Part shown: piece by piece, positions 63,961 to 64,000 of the stretch
Numbering within the stretch: the first letter of the stretch is position 1
Layout: each line of letters starts with the position of its first letter
Assembly (NCBI GenBank): GCA_948474755.1
Contig: CAOLHI010001142.1
Location: forward strand, 124,001 to 188,000
Source: Ctenosaura bakeri
Taxonomy: Eukaryota; Chordata; Lepidosauria; Squamata; Iguanidae
Direction: 5' to 3'
Length of the DNA: 64,000 bases
Notes under the pieces: model-generated
Seen by the model: only the letters and a program-made list of their open reading frames with translations
Told to the model about the DNA's origin: nothing
Database searches by the model: none
Position numbers and translations under genes: made by a program

Positions 63961-64000
63961 CGGTCTCTCACTTTTTGCAATGCTAGAGATTTGGAGACTA

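Overview
This window looks like non-coding DNA from a squamate reptile, probably an iguanian lizard. The AT-rich sequence is crowded with tRNA-derived SINEs whose tails read GACTTGAAGGCACACAACAA, palindromic DNA-transposon remnants of a type familiar from lizard genomes, 3' ends of CR1, L2 and L1 LINEs, and small solo LTRs. The assignment rests on recalled repeat types, not on a database search. I found no host exon, tRNA, rRNA, CRISPR array or prokaryotic feature. The longest open frames belong to retrotransposons or are chance or palindrome frames.

Layout. 0-10 kb: an L1 tail with a 19-bp target-site duplication (TSD), the C-terminal part of an L1 ORF2 (minus), SINEs, an L2 3' end, hAT-like MITEs, a (TG)n(AG)n tract and an old CR1 piece. 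10-23 kb: a long palindromic MITE, a CR1 3' end on each strand, a mariner-like element, two small LTRs, a second type of SINE and further MITEs. 23.5-28.1 kb: the richest locus, a CR1 with an ORF1 esterase and endonuclease pieces. A second LINE with a nearly readable reverse transcriptase is inserted in it, and so is a 300-bp chimeric insert. 28-39 kb: perfect-hairpin MITEs, a solo LTR with exact 5-bp TSDs, an L1 ORF1 relic, Tigger-like MITEs, and L2 and LTR remnants. 41.9-46.1 kb: a GC-rich MITE, a CR1 broken by a Tigger-like element at a TA site, and an L1 ORF2 broken by a 910-bp solo LTR. 46-64 kb: a ribozyme-like repeat tail, a mariner-like element with a nested MITE, a second copy of the 910-bp LTR family, a SINE nested in L2, and more MITEs and LTR remnants.

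The elements record a layered history. Old L2 and CR1 copies were hit by SINEs, Tigger-like MITEs, solo LTRs and later LINEs, and the target duplications give the order at several places. A family of palindromic MITEs with GGCCATTTCCGCAC ends occurs about 13 times, plus one larger relative. Its 3-bp target duplications are exact at seven sites. No system that is clearly new was found. The observations most worth checking are the nested CR1 locus, the chimeric insert with a fused inverted CR1 fragment, the hammerhead-like cores in dispersed repeat tails, and the relaxed 3-bp target choice of the MITE family.
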